A stretch of 64,000 nucleotides of DNA from Methylomonas montana. GTDB lineage: Bacteria > Pseudomonadota > Gammaproteobacteria > Methylococcales > Methylomonadaceae. Position 1 is the stretch's first letter. Each line of letters opens with the position of its first letter. The stretch is from positions 2,604,001 to 2,668,000 of the forward strand of contig NZ_CP129884.1 of assembly GCF_030490285.1 (NCBI RefSeq), given 5' to 3'. Below are positions 41,974 to 52,944 of this stretch, in pieces. A model generated the notes under the pieces. The model was not told the DNA's origin. It did no database searches and saw only the letters and a program-made list of their open reading frames with translations. Made by a program: the position numbers and the translations under genes.

Positions 41974-43283
41974 GCTAAAGGGATACGCGCGTTAACCATC
42001 AAGCCATTGCCGGGACGCGAAACCACCTCCAGTTCGCCGTCCAACGACTTGATCCGTTCTTTGATACCTGATAAACCAAAGCCGCGGCTAATGGACTTCA
42101 AATCGCAACCTTGGCCATCGTCTTGCACTTTGAGCCACAAACAGGCTTGCGGCCGTACCAGCTTTTCCAGATCAATGCTGACCCGATGGGCCTTGGCGTG
42201 ACGTACCACATTGGTCAAACATTCCTGGATCACCCGAAATACTTGGATAGTCAGATTTTTATCCAGATCGTCCACTTCATCGCTGCAACGGATAGTCAAT
42301 TGCAGCTCGGCATTGCGCTCCGCCCAATGATTGACCATCTCCTCCAAGGTGGCTTTCAAGCCCAACTCGGTCAACACCAAGGGATGCAATTGCTGCATCA
42401 TCGAGCGCACCACGGTCATCAGATGGTCGCAAATCTCGGTAATCGATGCGGTAATTTTGGCGGTATCGGCTTTCTGGTGCGCTGCCGTCACGGCCATCAC
42501 CTTAATCGCCGTCAGCGACTGCCCAAACTCGTCATGCAGCTCCTGAGACAAGCGTTGCCGCTCTTCTTCTTGTATCGCCAGCGAATGCTGCGTCAACGCC
42601 CGGTTTTCCTGGCGGGCTTTTTCCAGCTCCACGGTCATATGGTTGATAGCCTTGGCGATGTTGTCGAACTCCTGTGTTGAAAACGGTGGCAATTGCTGCC
42701 GATACTGACCGGTTTCAACCAGACGCAAGGCGTCGACAATCACCCCGATAGATTTCAAGGATTTATTAAACACCAGATTGACCGCGAAAAACGTCAACAT
42801 GGTTAGCAAAGAAATCGAGGCAAAAAAAGCCACGCTTTCCTGCCAGACTTCGGTGATTTCATCGAGCGGCTGCGCCTGGATAATCAATGTCAATAGCTTG
42901 CCGTCCTGGGTATGCAATTGATGTTCGACTTTGGGATAATCGCCTTTTACCAAGCGGATAAACCAGGCAGGCGGCATCTCTTCCGGATTGCTGGGTTGAT
43001 GTTCCCCGGCGAAATGGATCAATTGACCATCCGGCTTTTGTAATTGGATGCTTAAATGCCGAGTTTGCCGCAATGCGCTGAAACGGGATAAATCGTCGCT
43101 TTGCTGGAACACCGGCGTATCGGCAATCCCCAAGGTAATCAGTTGCAGCGCCAAATGGATAGAAGCATCGACTTCTTTCTCGACTGACTGTCGCGCCTGC
43201 CATACCGCAATCGCCCCGCCCAGCACCAGAATACAAACCGAAGACAACAGGATGCGACAAATAATCTGATAGCGAAGGCTCAT
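41970..43283 (-). CDS. Histidine kinase with LapD/MoxY-type sensor domain
   Basis: The protein has 437 residues. TM1 (about 9-28) leads to a periplasmic LapD_MoxY_N-type domain (30-148), TM2 (152-173), HAMP, a HisKA_3 dimerisation domain with phospho-His250 (SQELHDEFGQSL), and an ATPase with NVVRHAKAH and DDGQGCD. It resembles MoxY of methanol and methane oxidisers. Partner regulator is the overlapping downstream gene. Confidence 0.85.
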   Translation of the reverse strand: MSLRYQIICRILLSSVCILVLGGAIAVWQARQSVEKEVDASIHLALQLITLGIADTPVFQQSDDLSRFSALRQTRHLSIQLQKPDGQLIHFAGEHQPSNPEEMPPAWFIRLVKGDYPKVEHQLHTQDGKLLTLIIQAQPLDEITEVWQESVAFFASISLLTMLTFFAVNLVFNKSLKSIGVIVDALRLVETGQYRQQLPPFSTQEFDNIAKAINHMTVELEKARQENRALTQHSLAIQEEERQRLSQELHDEFGQSLTAIKVMAVTAAHQKADTAKITASITEICDHLMTVVRSMMQQLHPLVLTELGLKATLEEMVNHWAERNAELQLTIRCSDEVDDLDKNLTIQVFRVIQECLTNVVRHAKAHRVSIDLEKLVRPQACLWLKVQDDGQGCDLKSISRGFGLSGIKERIKSLDGELEVVSRPGNGLMVNARIPLA

Positions 43284-43518
43284 AACATCAAGGGTATTAA
43301 AAACCAGCCATTATCCCGCCTTGCTTCCCACGCAGCTATAGGAAAAATTCTTTTTTAGCCTTCGATGCATTCAGCTAACACCGCCATGAGTACAAGCGCA
43401 GCCATCCCCATTCATGGCTAGTCGCGCAAGCGAACATAAAAACCCTGATTCACCACCACCCTCGCAGCTTTCAGTGGTCATTGGCTATAATCCGCTTACA
43501 TCACCTATAAACGTCCAG

Positions 43519-43815
43519 ATGCATCCGAAAAAAGTCGACAGAGCCCGCACCGTTAAACTCGAAGACTTGCCGAATATCGGCAAGGCCTGCGCGGGAGATT
43601 TGCGGCTGATCGGCATAGACAGGCCCGAGCAACTGATCGGTCGGGATCCTTTCGAACTTTACGAACAACTTTGCCGAACCACCGGTGTCCACCACGACCC
43701 ATGTATGATCGACGTCTTGATGTCTGTCGTAGCCTTCATGAACGGCGGTGAGCCGCAGCCTTGGTGGGCATTTACCAAGGCGCGAAAGCGGCGTTACCAA
43801 ACGACTCAACATTAG
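43519..43815 (+). CDS. Helix-hairpin-helix protein of the Cdd1/mitomycin-resistance type
   Basis: The protein has 98 residues from ATG 43519 (MHPKKVDRARTVKLEDL). LEDLPNIGKACAGDLRLIGI is a helix-hairpin-helix, and DVLMSVVAFMNGGEPQPWWA the family C-terminal signature. Role unclear; DNA-binding is implied by the HhH fold. An upstream in-frame start at 43414 is less likely. Confidence 0.75.
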   Translation: MHPKKVDRARTVKLEDLPNIGKACAGDLRLIGIDRPEQLIGRDPFELYEQLCRTTGVHHDPCMIDVLMSVVAFMNGGEPQPWWAFTKARKRRYQTTQH

Positions 43816-43828
43816 CCAGGAGCAGCGC

Positions 43829-43953
43829 ATGGGCATGGCGCAAGTCAAGATTTACGGGATTAAGGAACACTCGACATCGAAATATGCGTCCTGGAAAGTC
43901 CGCCGGAAAACTGGGGCTTTAACATTCGATTGAACTACAAGATTGACGTCTGA
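43829..43953 (+). pseudogene. Tautomerase-family pseudogene with internal deletion
   Basis: A normal start (CAGGAG site, then MGMAQVKIYGIKEH) is the N-terminus of the 4-oxalocrotonate-tautomerase-like family of about 125 residues. The next bases, in another frame, encode its C-terminus: LDIEICVLESPPENWGF, a short gap, then LNYKIDV and TGA 43951-43953. About 90 residues are missing between the two ends, and the frame has shifted. The remnant ends 2 nt before ypeA, suggesting a former operon. Confidence 0.75.
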
Positions 43954-43955
43954 CA

Positions 43956-44381
43956 ATGAAAATCCGCTCTTATCAAACCGGCGACCAGGACGCCTTGATC
44001 GCGCTATGGGATGAATGCGGTCTGCTCCGCCCCTGGAACGATCCTTACCTGGACATCGAGCGCAAGCTTGGCGTACAGCCGGAATTGTTTCTGGTAGGCG
44101 TCAATGGAGACCAGAAAATCATCGCTAGCGCAATGGCGGGCTTCGACGGCCATCGCGGCTGGGTCAATTATCTGGCCGTCGCCCCCGATAAACGACGCTT
44201 ATCCCTGGGCAGGCAATTGATGAATGAAGCGGAACGCTTGCTGATAGAACGCGGTTGCCCGAAGCTGAATCTACAGGTACGTACCGGCAATCTGGAAGTG
44301 TTGGAGTTTTACCGCAAGCTAGGCTACGTTCAAGACGACGTTGTCAGCCTCGGCAAGCGGCTGATTCAGGATCAGCAATAG
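43956..44381 (+). CDS. ypeA: GNAT acetyltransferase YpeA-like
   Basis: The protein has 141 residues, matching YpeA in length. IRSYQTGDQDALIALWDECG, LLRPWNDPYLDIERKLG, the acetyl-CoA loop DKRRLSLGRQLMNEAE and FYRKLGYVQDDVVSLGKRLI all agree. The usual RGxG loop reads RLSLG here. Substrate unknown. Confidence 0.85.
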   Translation: MKIRSYQTGDQDALIALWDECGLLRPWNDPYLDIERKLGVQPELFLVGVNGDQKIIASAMAGFDGHRGWVNYLAVAPDKRRLSLGRQLMNEAERLLIERGCPKLNLQVRTGNLEVLEFYRKLGYVQDDVVSLGKRLIQDQQ

Positions 44382-44400
44382 ACAGCCCCCCGACATAGAT

Positions 44401-45957
44401 TCAGTGCGCGTCGAGTTTTAGTGGGTTATCGCCATCGTCTGCGGGAACGGCTTGTAAAGTGTTCTCGCCTAACGCTTCCCGGCGGGGTTGTATGAATTTT
44501 TCCAGCAGCCACGGATCGTCAAAATGCCGTTTGCCGAGGAAGGCAATCGCATGCGATCCCCATTGGCGCATGGCCCCCGCGCTCGGCACTCCCATAGGCC
44601 AAAATAGAAATCGCTCCGGACGCTCGCTGCCCGGTACCAAACCATCCGTATCAAACAAACTGCGGTGTCGGCCGTTGGGCATCGGCAGCGAGCGGAGTTG
44701 GTCATAAGCAAGCCAGCCATAAATGTCGGAAACCGCTGCCTGTTCTTCCGATCCGATACCACGGATGAAATGGTTGCCCGAAGCGACCTGAATCACCAGG
44801 CGTTCGCCGGGCTTGGGTCCAAGAATCGGCATCGGCGACAAGATCGGCTCCGAACCGTCCAGGGGTTGCACGAACCGTGCGCCTTCACCCGGAAAGACCA
44901 TGTAATAACAGCCGCAGGGATGAATACTGTCATAGGCCAGCGGCTTGCCATCCATCCCCAAGGTAACGCGCCAGATGAGTCCGTCGAAGCGGCCTGCATA
45001 AATATCCATCCAGCTTACCGATGGCCGGGCTGGAAACCAGACGAGGTAATTGAGTTGGAGCAGCACTTGGCCGCCAAGGCGTGTATAAGACGGCAGCCGA
45101 TAAACGACGGGTTTTTGAGTGTTGATATAGCTTTTTCCATCCTCATCGTCAATGTCGGCAGAACCGATGCGGTCATTGTCGTCCGCCGTGTCAACGGCCC
45201 AGATCGGCGCAAAAGTGGAAAATAATCGGGCGAATTGATCGTCGGAAGGCTCAGGAATGCTTAATGGATTAAGCGCCGACTGCTCAAGAACCTTGGCAAC
45301 CTCGGCCGAACTTAGCGCATCCGGCGCCGGTGGGGCATAGCGAATCAATCGGCCTGTGCCGGACCGATTCTGATCGGGATTGAGGAAGGGTTCGCGCATT
45401 TCCCGCTGCACCCGCCAAACACCATCGACGATGACCCAGCGGCTGAGAAAATAGAGACCGAAGAACCGCTGCCAGGTCGAATAGGCATCTGGCGGCTCGA
45501 TAGCTGATAACAATTGGCCGCGCCGATGCGGATACATCAGCTCCTGCTCGGCTAGGATGTGTCCACAGACATTCACTACTGTTTCGACATTAGAGCCGAA
45601 AGCGTCCAGCGGCGAAGCTGTCGCCTCTGCTGGCAAGTTACGCCATTCGATCAGCCGGGCTGTTTCATCCAGTTTCCGCAAACGTTCAAGCCATGCAGCG
45701 TAAGCTTCGCCTGCCACACCTTCATTTGCAAAAGACGCCAGGAATCGATCGACACGCAATTCCGGAAAACCGGATATCCGAGCCGCAGTTGCATCCGCCA
45801 CGCCGTACTCATCGACACGTCGGTCCATCTCGTCGAACAGGCTGTCGCAATCCATGCTCTGTATCGGTGACGGCGGAAGCGGTCTCCAACTAGCGCAGGC
45901 TTGAAGACATAAAACGAGTATGCCGGCCAGTGCTGAAACGCGCAGGGTGCGGGGCAT
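44401..45957 (-). CDS. Large lipoprotein of unknown function
   Basis: The protein has 518 residues from ATG 45957 (AGG site upstream). Signal peptide with lipobox LQAC, then a soluble part with DMDRRVDEYG-like helices and a Trp/Tyr-rich C-terminal half (CGCYYMVFPGEGARFVQPLD, GNHFIRGIG). No domain I recognise. It runs convergently with ypeA and downstream of purL. Confidence 0.7.
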   Translation of the reverse strand: MPRTLRVSALAGILVLCLQACASWRPLPPSPIQSMDCDSLFDEMDRRVDEYGVADATAARISGFPELRVDRFLASFANEGVAGEAYAAWLERLRKLDETARLIEWRNLPAEATASPLDAFGSNVETVVNVCGHILAEQELMYPHRRGQLLSAIEPPDAYSTWQRFFGLYFLSRWVIVDGVWRVQREMREPFLNPDQNRSGTGRLIRYAPPAPDALSSAEVAKVLEQSALNPLSIPEPSDDQFARLFSTFAPIWAVDTADDNDRIGSADIDDEDGKSYINTQKPVVYRLPSYTRLGGQVLLQLNYLVWFPARPSVSWMDIYAGRFDGLIWRVTLGMDGKPLAYDSIHPCGCYYMVFPGEGARFVQPLDGSEPILSPMPILGPKPGERLVIQVASGNHFIRGIGSEEQAAVSDIYGWLAYDQLRSLPMPNGRHRSLFDTDGLVPGSERPERFLFWPMGVPSAGAMRQWGSHAIAFLGKRHFDDPWLLEKFIQPRREALGENTLQAVPADDGDNPLKLDAH

Positions 45958-46007
45958 CACAAACCTGCGGCTAAGGTAGGGAGCCAGCCGTACAAGCGGC
46001 AGTAGGT

Positions 46008-49000
46008 TTACCCCACCCAAACCCGCGCATTTCTAAACATCCGCAGCCAGGCCCCGTCTTCCGACCAATCGGCAGGATGCCAGGAGTTTTGCACGGCGCG
46101 GAAGCAGCGCTCGGGATGCGGCATCATGATGGTAAATCGGCCGTCGGTGGTGGTTAGGCCGGTGATGCCTAACGGCGAACCATTGGGGTTGGCCGGGAAG
46201 GCTTCTGTCTGGTTGCCGTAGTTATCGATATAACTCAACGCGACTGGCGCTATTGACGGTTCTTGAACGCCGAATTCGGCCCTGCCTTCGCCATGCGCGA
46301 CCACGACCGGCAGCATCGAGCCAGTCATGCCTTGAAAGAAAATCGACGGCGACTCCTGCACCTTGACCATCGCCACCCGCGCCTCGAATTGTTCAGACAG
46401 GTTGCGTTTGAACTGCGGCCAATATTCGGCGCCGGGAATGATGTCTTTCAGGCCGGACATCATCTGACAGCCGTTACATACGCCCAAGCCAAAGGTGTCG
46501 GGGCGATTAAAGAAGGCCGCGAATTCGTCGCGGGCTTTGGCATTGAACAGGATGGACTTTGCCCAGCCGCCGCCGGCGCCCAATACGTCGCCGTAAGAAA
46601 ATCCGCCGCAAGCCACCAGTCCGGTGAATTCGGTCAACGAAACTCGGCCGCTGATGATGTCGGTCATGTGCACGTCGATGGCCGCGAAACCGGCCCTATC
46701 GAAAGCCGCCGCCATCTCGACGTGGCCGTTGACGCCCTGCTCGCGCAGAATGGCAACCTTAGGTTTTTCTCCATTCGCAAAGCACGCGGTAATGTCGTCG
46801 TTGATGTCGTAAGTCAACACAGCGGACAAGCCTGGATCGCTGTCGTCGGCGATGCGCTCGAACTGCTGGCCGGCGCAATCGGGATTGTCGCGCAGCGCCT
46901 GCATCCTAAAGCTGACTTCCGACCAGGTTTGCTGCAATTCGGCCCGGTTGGCACGGTAGATTTCATTGCCGTTTTGGACGATACGCAGCTGTTGACCCGA
47001 AACCACCGTGCCTACCACGTGCGTAAACTCGTCAAGACCGGCCTGATCCAGCAACCGTGCGACATGATCCAGTTCGGATTTTTTTACTTGCAGCACCGCG
47101 CCCAATTCCTCGTTAAACAAGGCCGCCAATACATCATTACCGAGCTCGGAAATATCCAGCTCGACGCCCTTGCGACTCGCAAGCAGCATTTCGGTCACCG
47201 TCGCCAGCAAGCCGCCGTCGGCGCGGTCGTGATAAGCCAAAACCAAGCCTTGTTCATTCAGAGACTGGATGGTATCGAAGAAACGCTTGAACAGACCGGC
47301 ATCGTCCAGATCGGGCGCCTGATTGCCAAGCTGGTTGTAAACTTGGGCCAGCACCGAGCCACCGAGACGGTTTTTGCCCTGCCCCAGATCGATCAACAGC
47401 AATACGCTGTCTTCGCCCTTGAGTTCCGGGGTCAGCGTATTGCGCACATCCTGCACCGGCGCGAAGGCGGTGATGATTAACGACAGAGGCGAAGTCATGG
47501 TCTTCTCTCCGCTAGAGTCTTTCCAAACGCTTTTCATCGACAAGGAATCCTTGCCGACCGGAATCGCTATGCCCAGCTCGGGACACAGCTCCATACCCAC
47601 CGCCTTGACGGTATCGAACAAGACCGCATCTTCGCCGGGACTGCCGCAAGCCGCCATCCAGTTAGCCGACAATTTCACATCGCCCAGTTTGCCGATGCGC
47701 GCCGCCGCCAGATTAGTCAAGGCTTCGCCTATCGCCATGCGACCGGAAGCCGGGCCGTCGATCAGCGCCAGCGGGGTGCGTTCGCCCATCGCCATAGCTT
47801 CGCCGGTATAGGCATAAAAACCGGATGCGGTCACCGCGACATCGGCGACCGGCACCTGCCACGGGCCGACCATCTGGTCTCGCGCTACCAGACCGGTCAC
47901 CGAACGGTCGCCGATGTGAATCAAGAAACTCTTGTCGGCCACGGCAGGGAATGCCAACACCCGTTTCACCGCTTCGGCCAGTTCGACGGAATCCAGCTTC
48001 AGTGCCGGCAAATCCTTGGTTAAACGCTGGACGTTTCTATGCATTTTCGGCGGCTTGCCGAACAGCACCGACATCGGCAGGTCGACCGGGTGAGCGCCGA
48101 CGCGCATGGATGTGCTAGTGTCGCAAGAAGCAGGATGCTGGGAGCGACCCAGCCATTCGTCGCTCAGGGTCAGATGTTCTTCATCCGTAGCGTAGCCGAT
48201 CACCGCATACAAACAATGTTCGCGCTTGCAGAAGGATTCGAACAGTTCCAGCGATTCGGGCTTGATCGCCACCACATAGCGTTCCTGAGCTTCGTTGCAC
48301 CAGATCTGCATCGGCGACATGCCCTTGTCGGCGTTTTGCACCTTGCGCAGTTCGAAACGGCCGCCGCGGTCGCAGTCGTGAATGATTTCCGGCACCGCGT
48401 TGGACAGGCCGCCGGCGCCGATGTCGTGGATGGAAATAATCGGCGTGTTGTCGGCCAGCGAGTTGCAGTGATTGATGACTTCCTGGCAACGGCGCTCCAT
48501 TTCCGGGTTCTCGCGCTGCACCGAAGCAAAATCCAGTTCCGCCGCGCTTTCGCCGGAGGTTTGCGAGGATGCCGCGCCGCCGCCCAAACCGATCAACATC
48601 GCCGGGCCGCCGAGAATGACGATCAGAGAACCAGCTGGAATAGGATGCTTGTCAACCAGCATCGGCCGGATATTGCCCATGCCACCGGCTATCATGATCG
48701 GTTTGTGGTAGCCGCGATATTGGTTGGGCTCGCCCGTTTCCGAGGGTTGCTCGAAGCTGCGGAAATAACCGGCGATGTTGGGCCGGCCGAATTCGTTGTT
48801 GAACGCCGCCCCACCGATTGGGCCTTCCAGCATGATGTCCAAAGCGGAAACGATACGCTCCGGTTTGCCATAGTCGGCTTCCCAGGGCTGTTCGAAACCG
48901 GGGATTTTCAGATGCGAAACGCTGAAACCGGTCAAGCCGGCCTTGGTCGCCGAACCGCGACCGGTGGCGCCTTCGTCGCGAATCTCGCCGCCGGAACCCG

Positions 49001-49970
49001 TCGCCGCGCCGGGATGCGGAGAAATCGCGGTCGGATGATTGTGGGTTTCCACCTTCATCAGCAGGTGCGCCTGCTCTTCGACATAGCCGTAGGCATAGTT
49101 ATTAGCCGCATCGCGGATGAATACCTGCGCAGTCGGGCCTTCCAAAACAGAAGAGTTGTCGCTATACGCCGACAACACGCCTTGCGGATTCAGGGTGTGG
49201 GTGTTGCGTATCATCGCGAACAGCGACTTAGCCTGGTCTTCGCCATCTATGGTCCAGCTGGCGTTGAAGATTTTATGCCGGCAGTGTTCGGAATTGGCCT
49301 GGGCGAACATCATCAGCTCGACGTCGGTCGGATTGCGGCCCAAATTAATAAAACTATCGGTCAGATAATCGATTTCGTCCGCCGACAAGGCCAGACCCAA
49401 TTCGGTATTGGCTCTGACCAAGGCATCCCTGCCCTGCTCGATGATGGCCACGCTTTGCAGCGGCTTGGGCTCGTGTTCGGCAAACAAATCCAGCTCGGTT
49501 TCGTTATAAACGACCTGCTGTATCATTCGGTCGTGCAGCAAACCAGCCAGTTGGTGTTTGACAGCATCGCTCAACTCAGTAGCACTAGCAAAGGTATAGG
49601 ATATGCCACGCTCGATACGTTTCACGGTGGATAACCCACAGCGTTCGGCAATTTCCGAGGCCTTGCTGGACCAGGGCGAAATAGTGCCCAAACGAGGAAC
49701 GACCCACAGCGATACGGAGGATTGGGCTGCTGGCAATTCGCTACTATTTTCTAGCGTTAGTGTATTTTCGATATTTTCGTGACTATACCCGTAATCCAGC
49801 AAACGTTGCAGCATCGCCTGCTGCTCGCCGTTCAATTCGCCGTCTAGCTGGACGAAATGCTGAAACCGAGCGCTGACGGCGGTAATGCCGCTATCGACGG
49901 CTTGCAGTTCGCCGAGTAATTTTTCGAGACGGAAACGGGAAAGTGCGGAAGTTCCGGAAATGGTCAACAT
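46008..49970 (-). CDS. purL: Phosphoribosylformylglycinamidine synthase
   Basis: The protein has 1320 residues, the large gammaproteobacterial form. N-terminal, AIRS-like and glutaminase parts are all present: [54 protein letters not shown], and the C-terminal class-I amidotransferase with GVCNGCQMM (catalytic Cys) and [12 protein letters not shown]. It performs step four of purine synthesis in the cytoplasm. Confidence 0.97.
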   Translation of the reverse strand: MLTISGTSALSRFRLEKLLGELQAVDSGITAVSARFQHFVQLDGELNGEQQAMLQRLLDYGYSHENIENTLTLENSSELPAAQSSVSLWVVPRLGTISPWSSKASEIAERCGLSTVKRIERGISYTFASATELSDAVKHQLAGLLHDRMIQQVVYNETELDLFAEHEPKPLQSVAIIEQGRDALVRANTELGLALSADEIDYLTDSFINLGRNPTDVELMMFAQANSEHCRHKIFNASWTIDGEDQAKSLFAMIRNTHTLNPQGVLSAYSDNSSVLEGPTAQVFIRDAANNYAYGYVEEQAHLLMKVETHNHPTAISPHPGAATGSGGEIRDEGATGRGSATKAGLTGFSVSHLKIPGFEQPWEADYGKPERIVSALDIMLEGPIGGAAFNNEFGRPNIAGYFRSFEQPSETGEPNQYRGYHKPIMIAGGMGNIRPMLVDKHPIPAGSLIVILGGPAMLIGLGGGAASSQTSGESAAELDFASVQRENPEMERRCQEVINHCNSLADNTPIISIHDIGAGGLSNAVPEIIHDCDRGGRFELRKVQNADKGMSPMQIWCNEAQERYVVAIKPESLELFESFCKREHCLYAVIGYATDEEHLTLSDEWLGRSQHPASCDTSTSMRVGAHPVDLPMSVLFGKPPKMHRNVQRLTKDLPALKLDSVELAEAVKRVLAFPAVADKSFLIHIGDRSVTGLVARDQMVGPWQVPVADVAVTASGFYAYTGEAMAMGERTPLALIDGPASGRMAIGEALTNLAAARIGKLGDVKLSANWMAACGSPGEDAVLFDTVKAVGMELCPELGIAIPVGKDSLSMKSVWKDSSGEKTMTSPLSLIITAFAPVQDVRNTLTPELKGEDSVLLLIDLGQGKNRLGGSVLAQVYNQLGNQAPDLDDAGLFKRFFDTIQSLNEQGLVLAYHDRADGGLLATVTEMLLASRKGVELDISELGNDVLAALFNEELGAVLQVKKSELDHVARLLDQAGLDEFTHVVGTVVSGQQLRIVQNGNEIYRANRAELQQTWSEVSFRMQALRDNPDCAGQQFERIADDSDPGLSAVLTYDINDDITACFANGEKPKVAILREQGVNGHVEMAAAFDRAGFAAIDVHMTDIISGRVSLTEFTGLVACGGFSYGDVLGAGGGWAKSILFNAKARDEFAAFFNRPDTFGLGVCNGCQMMSGLKDIIPGAEYWPQFKRNLSEQFEARVAMVKVQESPSIFFQGMTGSMLPVVVAHGEGRAEFGVQEPSIAPVALSYIDNYGNQTEAFPANPNGSPLGITGLTTTDGRFTIMMPHPERCFRAVQNSWHPADWSEDGAWLRMFRNARVWVG

Positions 49971-50087
49971 GGGCTGTGTTTGGGTCGATTTTTAAAGCTG
50001 GATAGAGAAAACCGCAGCACGGTCAGCTCCGGCATTCATAATGCAATTTGAGGTAAAACCTGAATTGTTGCAGCAATGGCTACTTAC

Positions 50088-50828
50088 CTATGGCGCTTTG
50101 GATTGATCGGCGGCACTTTCCGGATTATCGTTCGTGCTCGTCGGTAAATCCTGGTTAATGCCTTCGGTTATTAATCTGAGCAAGGAGGTGGCGGCGGCGT
50201 TGGAAATGGTTTGGCCTTCGCTATTTTGCACGGTCACTTCGGTGAGTTGCGCATCGAGTTCCTGCAAGCTCACCCGGTATTCTTGTTCCTGGCTAGGATC
50301 GTCGCCAAACAAAAAAGTTACTTCATCCCAAATGGAACCATCCTCCGGCTTAATCGCTTCCGGATCGTATTTGACAAAGAAATAGCCTTTGTCCAGATTG
50401 CGTTCGACCACTTCCAGCTTTTGCCGGCTCAGTGCTTTACCCACCAACCACCAGGCCTGCTTGACGGATTGGTCGATTTGCAAGCTACTGACGCCGCTGG
50501 CGCCGGTGGTTTGTACGCCATGACCTGGACTGGCAGCAGCTTCCAGCGGCTCCGCTTCCGATTTGCTGGTAACGGGCTCGACAACCTCGGCCGCCTTGGC
50601 CGTCGCAGAGGCTTGCGGAATAGGCGCGGCATTAGCGGCAGTCGCTTCCGGCCGGCTCGGGAAAGTCTTGGCTTTCAGATCCTCGGGTACGATCAACTCC
50701 GGGATTTCGGTCGTAAATTGATAGTCTCTTTCCTTATCCGGGAACCAACTCTTGATGGTGCTACAGGCCGAAGCATTGAGCAACAGCAAACCGATAACCG
50801 CTAAACGGCCGCAGGGGCATTTTTTCAT
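50088..50828 (-). CDS. bamC: Outer membrane assembly lipoprotein BamC
   Basis: The protein has 246 residues from ATG 50828 (MKKCPCGRLAVIG). Signal peptide with a Cys after SACS, PELIVPEDLK, then SLQIDQSVKQAWWLVGKALS and YFFVKYDP, the NlpB/DapX repeats. Shorter than E. coli BamC because the linker is reduced. It sits 2 nt after dapA, the same order as E. coli dapA-bamC. Confidence 0.88.
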   Translation of the reverse strand: MKKCPCGRLAVIGLLLLNASACSTIKSWFPDKERDYQFTTEIPELIVPEDLKAKTFPSRPEATAANAAPIPQASATAKAAEVVEPVTSKSEAEPLEAAASPGHGVQTTGASGVSSLQIDQSVKQAWWLVGKALSRQKLEVVERNLDKGYFFVKYDPEAIKPEDGSIWDEVTFLFGDDPSQEQEYRVSLQELDAQLTEVTVQNSEGQTISNAAATSLLRLITEGINQDLPTSTNDNPESAADQSKAP

Positions 50829-50830
50829 AG

Positions 50831-51706
50831 TTATACGACGCCGGCCTGATGCATCGCTGCGCGCACGGCATCGAAACAGTCTTCGGTTAGCCAGGTCAAC
50901 GGCAGACGAATGCCCTTGCCCATCAAGCCCATTTCGGCGACGGCCCATTTAACCGGAATCGGATTGGATTGGATAAACAAGCTACCATGCAAACCGGTCA
51001 GTTTGGCATCGATCGCCTCGGCGCTGGCGCGATCGCCGCTCATCGCCGCCGCCAGCATGTCGTGAACCAGTTTAGGGGCGACGTTACCGGTCACAGTGAT
51101 ACTGCCGTTGCCACCCATCAGACAAAATTCGCAACTGGTGGCATCGTCGCCGGTATACAGCGCAAAATCGTCGCCGGTTAAATCCCGGATTTGTTTGACC
51201 CGCTCCAGCTTGCCAGTGGCTTCTTTCACGCCGACAATATTCTTAATTTTCGCCAGGCGGCCCACGGTTTCCGGCAACAGATCGCACGCGGTGCGGCCTG
51301 GCACGTTATACAGAATTTGCGGAATGTCAACCGCTTCGGCAATGGCTTTGTAATGCAGATACAAACCTTCCTGGGTCGGTTTGTTGTAGTAAGGCGTGAC
51401 CAGCAAACAGGCATCCGCGCCGGCTTGCTTGGCTTTTTGCGTCAGATGAATCGCCTCCCGAGTGCAATTGGCGCCGGTGCCGGCAATCACCGGGATCCGG
51501 CCGGCCACGCATTCGACGATGAACTTGATCACCGCGCAATGTTCGTCTTCGTCGAGAGTCGCCGATTCGCCAGTGGTACCGACCGCGACCAGCGCATCGG
51601 TGCCTTGCTCAATATGAAATTCGACCAGCCGTTTTAAACTGGCTTCATCCACCGCGCCGTCTTCCGTCATTGGGGTTACCAGCGCAACGATACTACCTTG
51701 AATCAT
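50831..51706 (-). CDS. dapA: 4-hydroxy-tetrahydrodipicolinate synthase
   Basis: The protein has 291 residues. [25 protein letters not shown] (catalytic Tyr and Arg) and [13 protein letters not shown] (Schiff-base Lys) are all present. It condenses pyruvate and aspartate semialdehyde, the first committed step of lysine and diaminopimelate synthesis. The same aspartate semialdehyde pool feeds hom and thrC further right. Confidence 0.97.
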   Translation of the reverse strand: MIQGSIVALVTPMTEDGAVDEASLKRLVEFHIEQGTDALVAVGTTGESATLDEDEHCAVIKFIVECVAGRIPVIAGTGANCTREAIHLTQKAKQAGADACLLVTPYYNKPTQEGLYLHYKAIAEAVDIPQILYNVPGRTACDLLPETVGRLAKIKNIVGVKEATGKLERVKQIRDLTGDDFALYTGDDATSCEFCLMGGNGSITVTGNVAPKLVHDMLAAAMSGDRASAEAIDAKLTGLHGSLFIQSNPIPVKWAVAEMGLMGKGIRLPLTWLTEDCFDAVRAAMHQAGVV

Positions 51707-51766
51707 GCAAATCTCTCGTTCGGGTGATATAAAACCCGGCCATTATATCAAGCTAACCCTGAAAAC

Positions 51767-52231
51767 TCAGCCTGTTATATTTAGTCGGGTCGTTAGAAAT
51801 CGGTCCAGCGCATTGGCGAAATTTTGCACGTCTTTCGCCGCCATGGCCGCCGCGCCGCCGGACATTAAGCCGTTATCGCGCAGTCCTGCCATGAAATCGC
51901 GCATCGCCAATTTTTCGCCGATATTCTCGGTGCTGTATATTTCGCCGCGCGGATTGATCGCAAAGCCTTGCTTAGCGATCACTTTAGCGGCCAGCGGAAT
52001 ATCGCCGGTAATCGCCAGATCGCCGGCCTGCAGATGCTCGACGATATAATCGTCGGCCACATCGAAGCCGCCATTAACCCTAATCGCTTTGATATATCGG
52101 GAAGACGGCGTCGCCAGCGAGTGATTAGCAACCAGCAACAAATGGATTTGTCTTTTTTGCGCCGCGCGAAACAATACGGTCTTGATCAAATTGGGGCAGG
52201 CGTCCCCATCCACCCAAATGGTCGGCGTCAT
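51767..52231 (-). CDS. yaiI: YaiI/UPF0178 family protein
   Basis: The protein has 154 residues. IWVDGDACPNLIKTVLFRAA, VANHSLATPSS, GDLAITGDIPLAAKVI and the Gly-rich NGLMSGGAAAMAAKD are the DUF188 motifs, a PIN-like fold of unknown substrate. It overlaps the PAP2 gene by ATGA. Confidence 0.92.
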   Translation of the reverse strand: MTPTIWVDGDACPNLIKTVLFRAAQKRQIHLLLVANHSLATPSSRYIKAIRVNGGFDVADDYIVEHLQAGDLAITGDIPLAAKVIAKQGFAINPRGEIYSTENIGEKLAMRDFMAGLRDNGLMSGGAAAMAAKDVQNFANALDRFLTTRLNITG

Positions 52232-52944
52232 GTATCGCCCAACTTGGCGGTCGATTTAGCGACGGGCTTGACACGAATAAACCAGCCGTAATACAGCGCA
52301 AACGCCACCAGAAACACCAGATATCCCGACCATAAAATATCGGACAGGAAGTGTCCGCCCGAGGTCATCCGGGTAAATCCCAAGGTCCACCCCAATACCA
52401 GCGTCAGTAAGAAGTAAACCAGCTTGTGATTCTGCGACAGAAAATACAGCACAAAAAACGTATAGCCGACTGAACAATGACCGCAGACGAAAGACTTATC
52501 CGGGGTATGACCCAATTTACCGGGCGGCACATAGGTGTGCTCACCGCCGAATTGGGTGACATGCACCGGACGCGGCCGCCCCCAATGATCCTTGACCACC
52601 AGATTAACCACCAAGCCCGGCCCCAAGGCAATCACCAATAAGATATACAATGCGCGCCGCCGAAAGCGCTGGGTGTAAGCATTAAAATGACTCAGCACAT
52701 AAACTGCTAGTGCAATCAAGCCGGACCACACCGTAAACGGAAAGGCGTAGTCGTATAGCAATTGCCACGGCCACCAATGTTGAAACGGCCAGACATCGCC
52801 GAAACTTTCCGGCCGGTAAAACAGCTCGGCCAGCCGTAAATCCAGATCGGTCGACCAAAATACCAGCGTCGTTAGCAACGCTAATGACGACACCGCCAGC
52901 AACTCCCAGTGGGCGCGCTTAATTTTCCGATGGGGCATATGCAT
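52228..52944 (-). CDS. PAP2-type lipid phosphatase
   Basis: The protein has 238 residues and about five or six membrane segments. The phosphatase motifs are KDHWGRPRP, SFVCGHCSVGY (variant of PSGH) and GFTRMTSGGHFLSD. Together with the ArnT-like gene it suggests a lipid A or undecaprenyl-phosphate route, for example an LpxE/LpxF-like step or carrier recycling. The start lies inside the preceding gene's end (26-nt overlap). Confidence 0.85.
   Translation of the reverse strand: MHMPHRKIKRAHWELLAVSSLALLTTLVFWSTDLDLRLAELFYRPESFGDVWPFQHWWPWQLLYDYAFPFTVWSGLIALAVYVLSHFNAYTQRFRRRALYILLVIALGPGLVVNLVVKDHWGRPRPVHVTQFGGEHTYVPPGKLGHTPDKSFVCGHCSVGYTFFVLYFLSQNHKLVYFLLTLVLGWTLGFTRMTSGGHFLSDILWSGYLVFLVAFALYYGWFIRVKPVAKSTAKLGDT

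Noticed and set aside
46263-49634. Long plus-strand open frames opposite purL
   Set aside because: Mirror frames of a GC-rich conserved gene; His/Arg/Gln-rich translations without domains.
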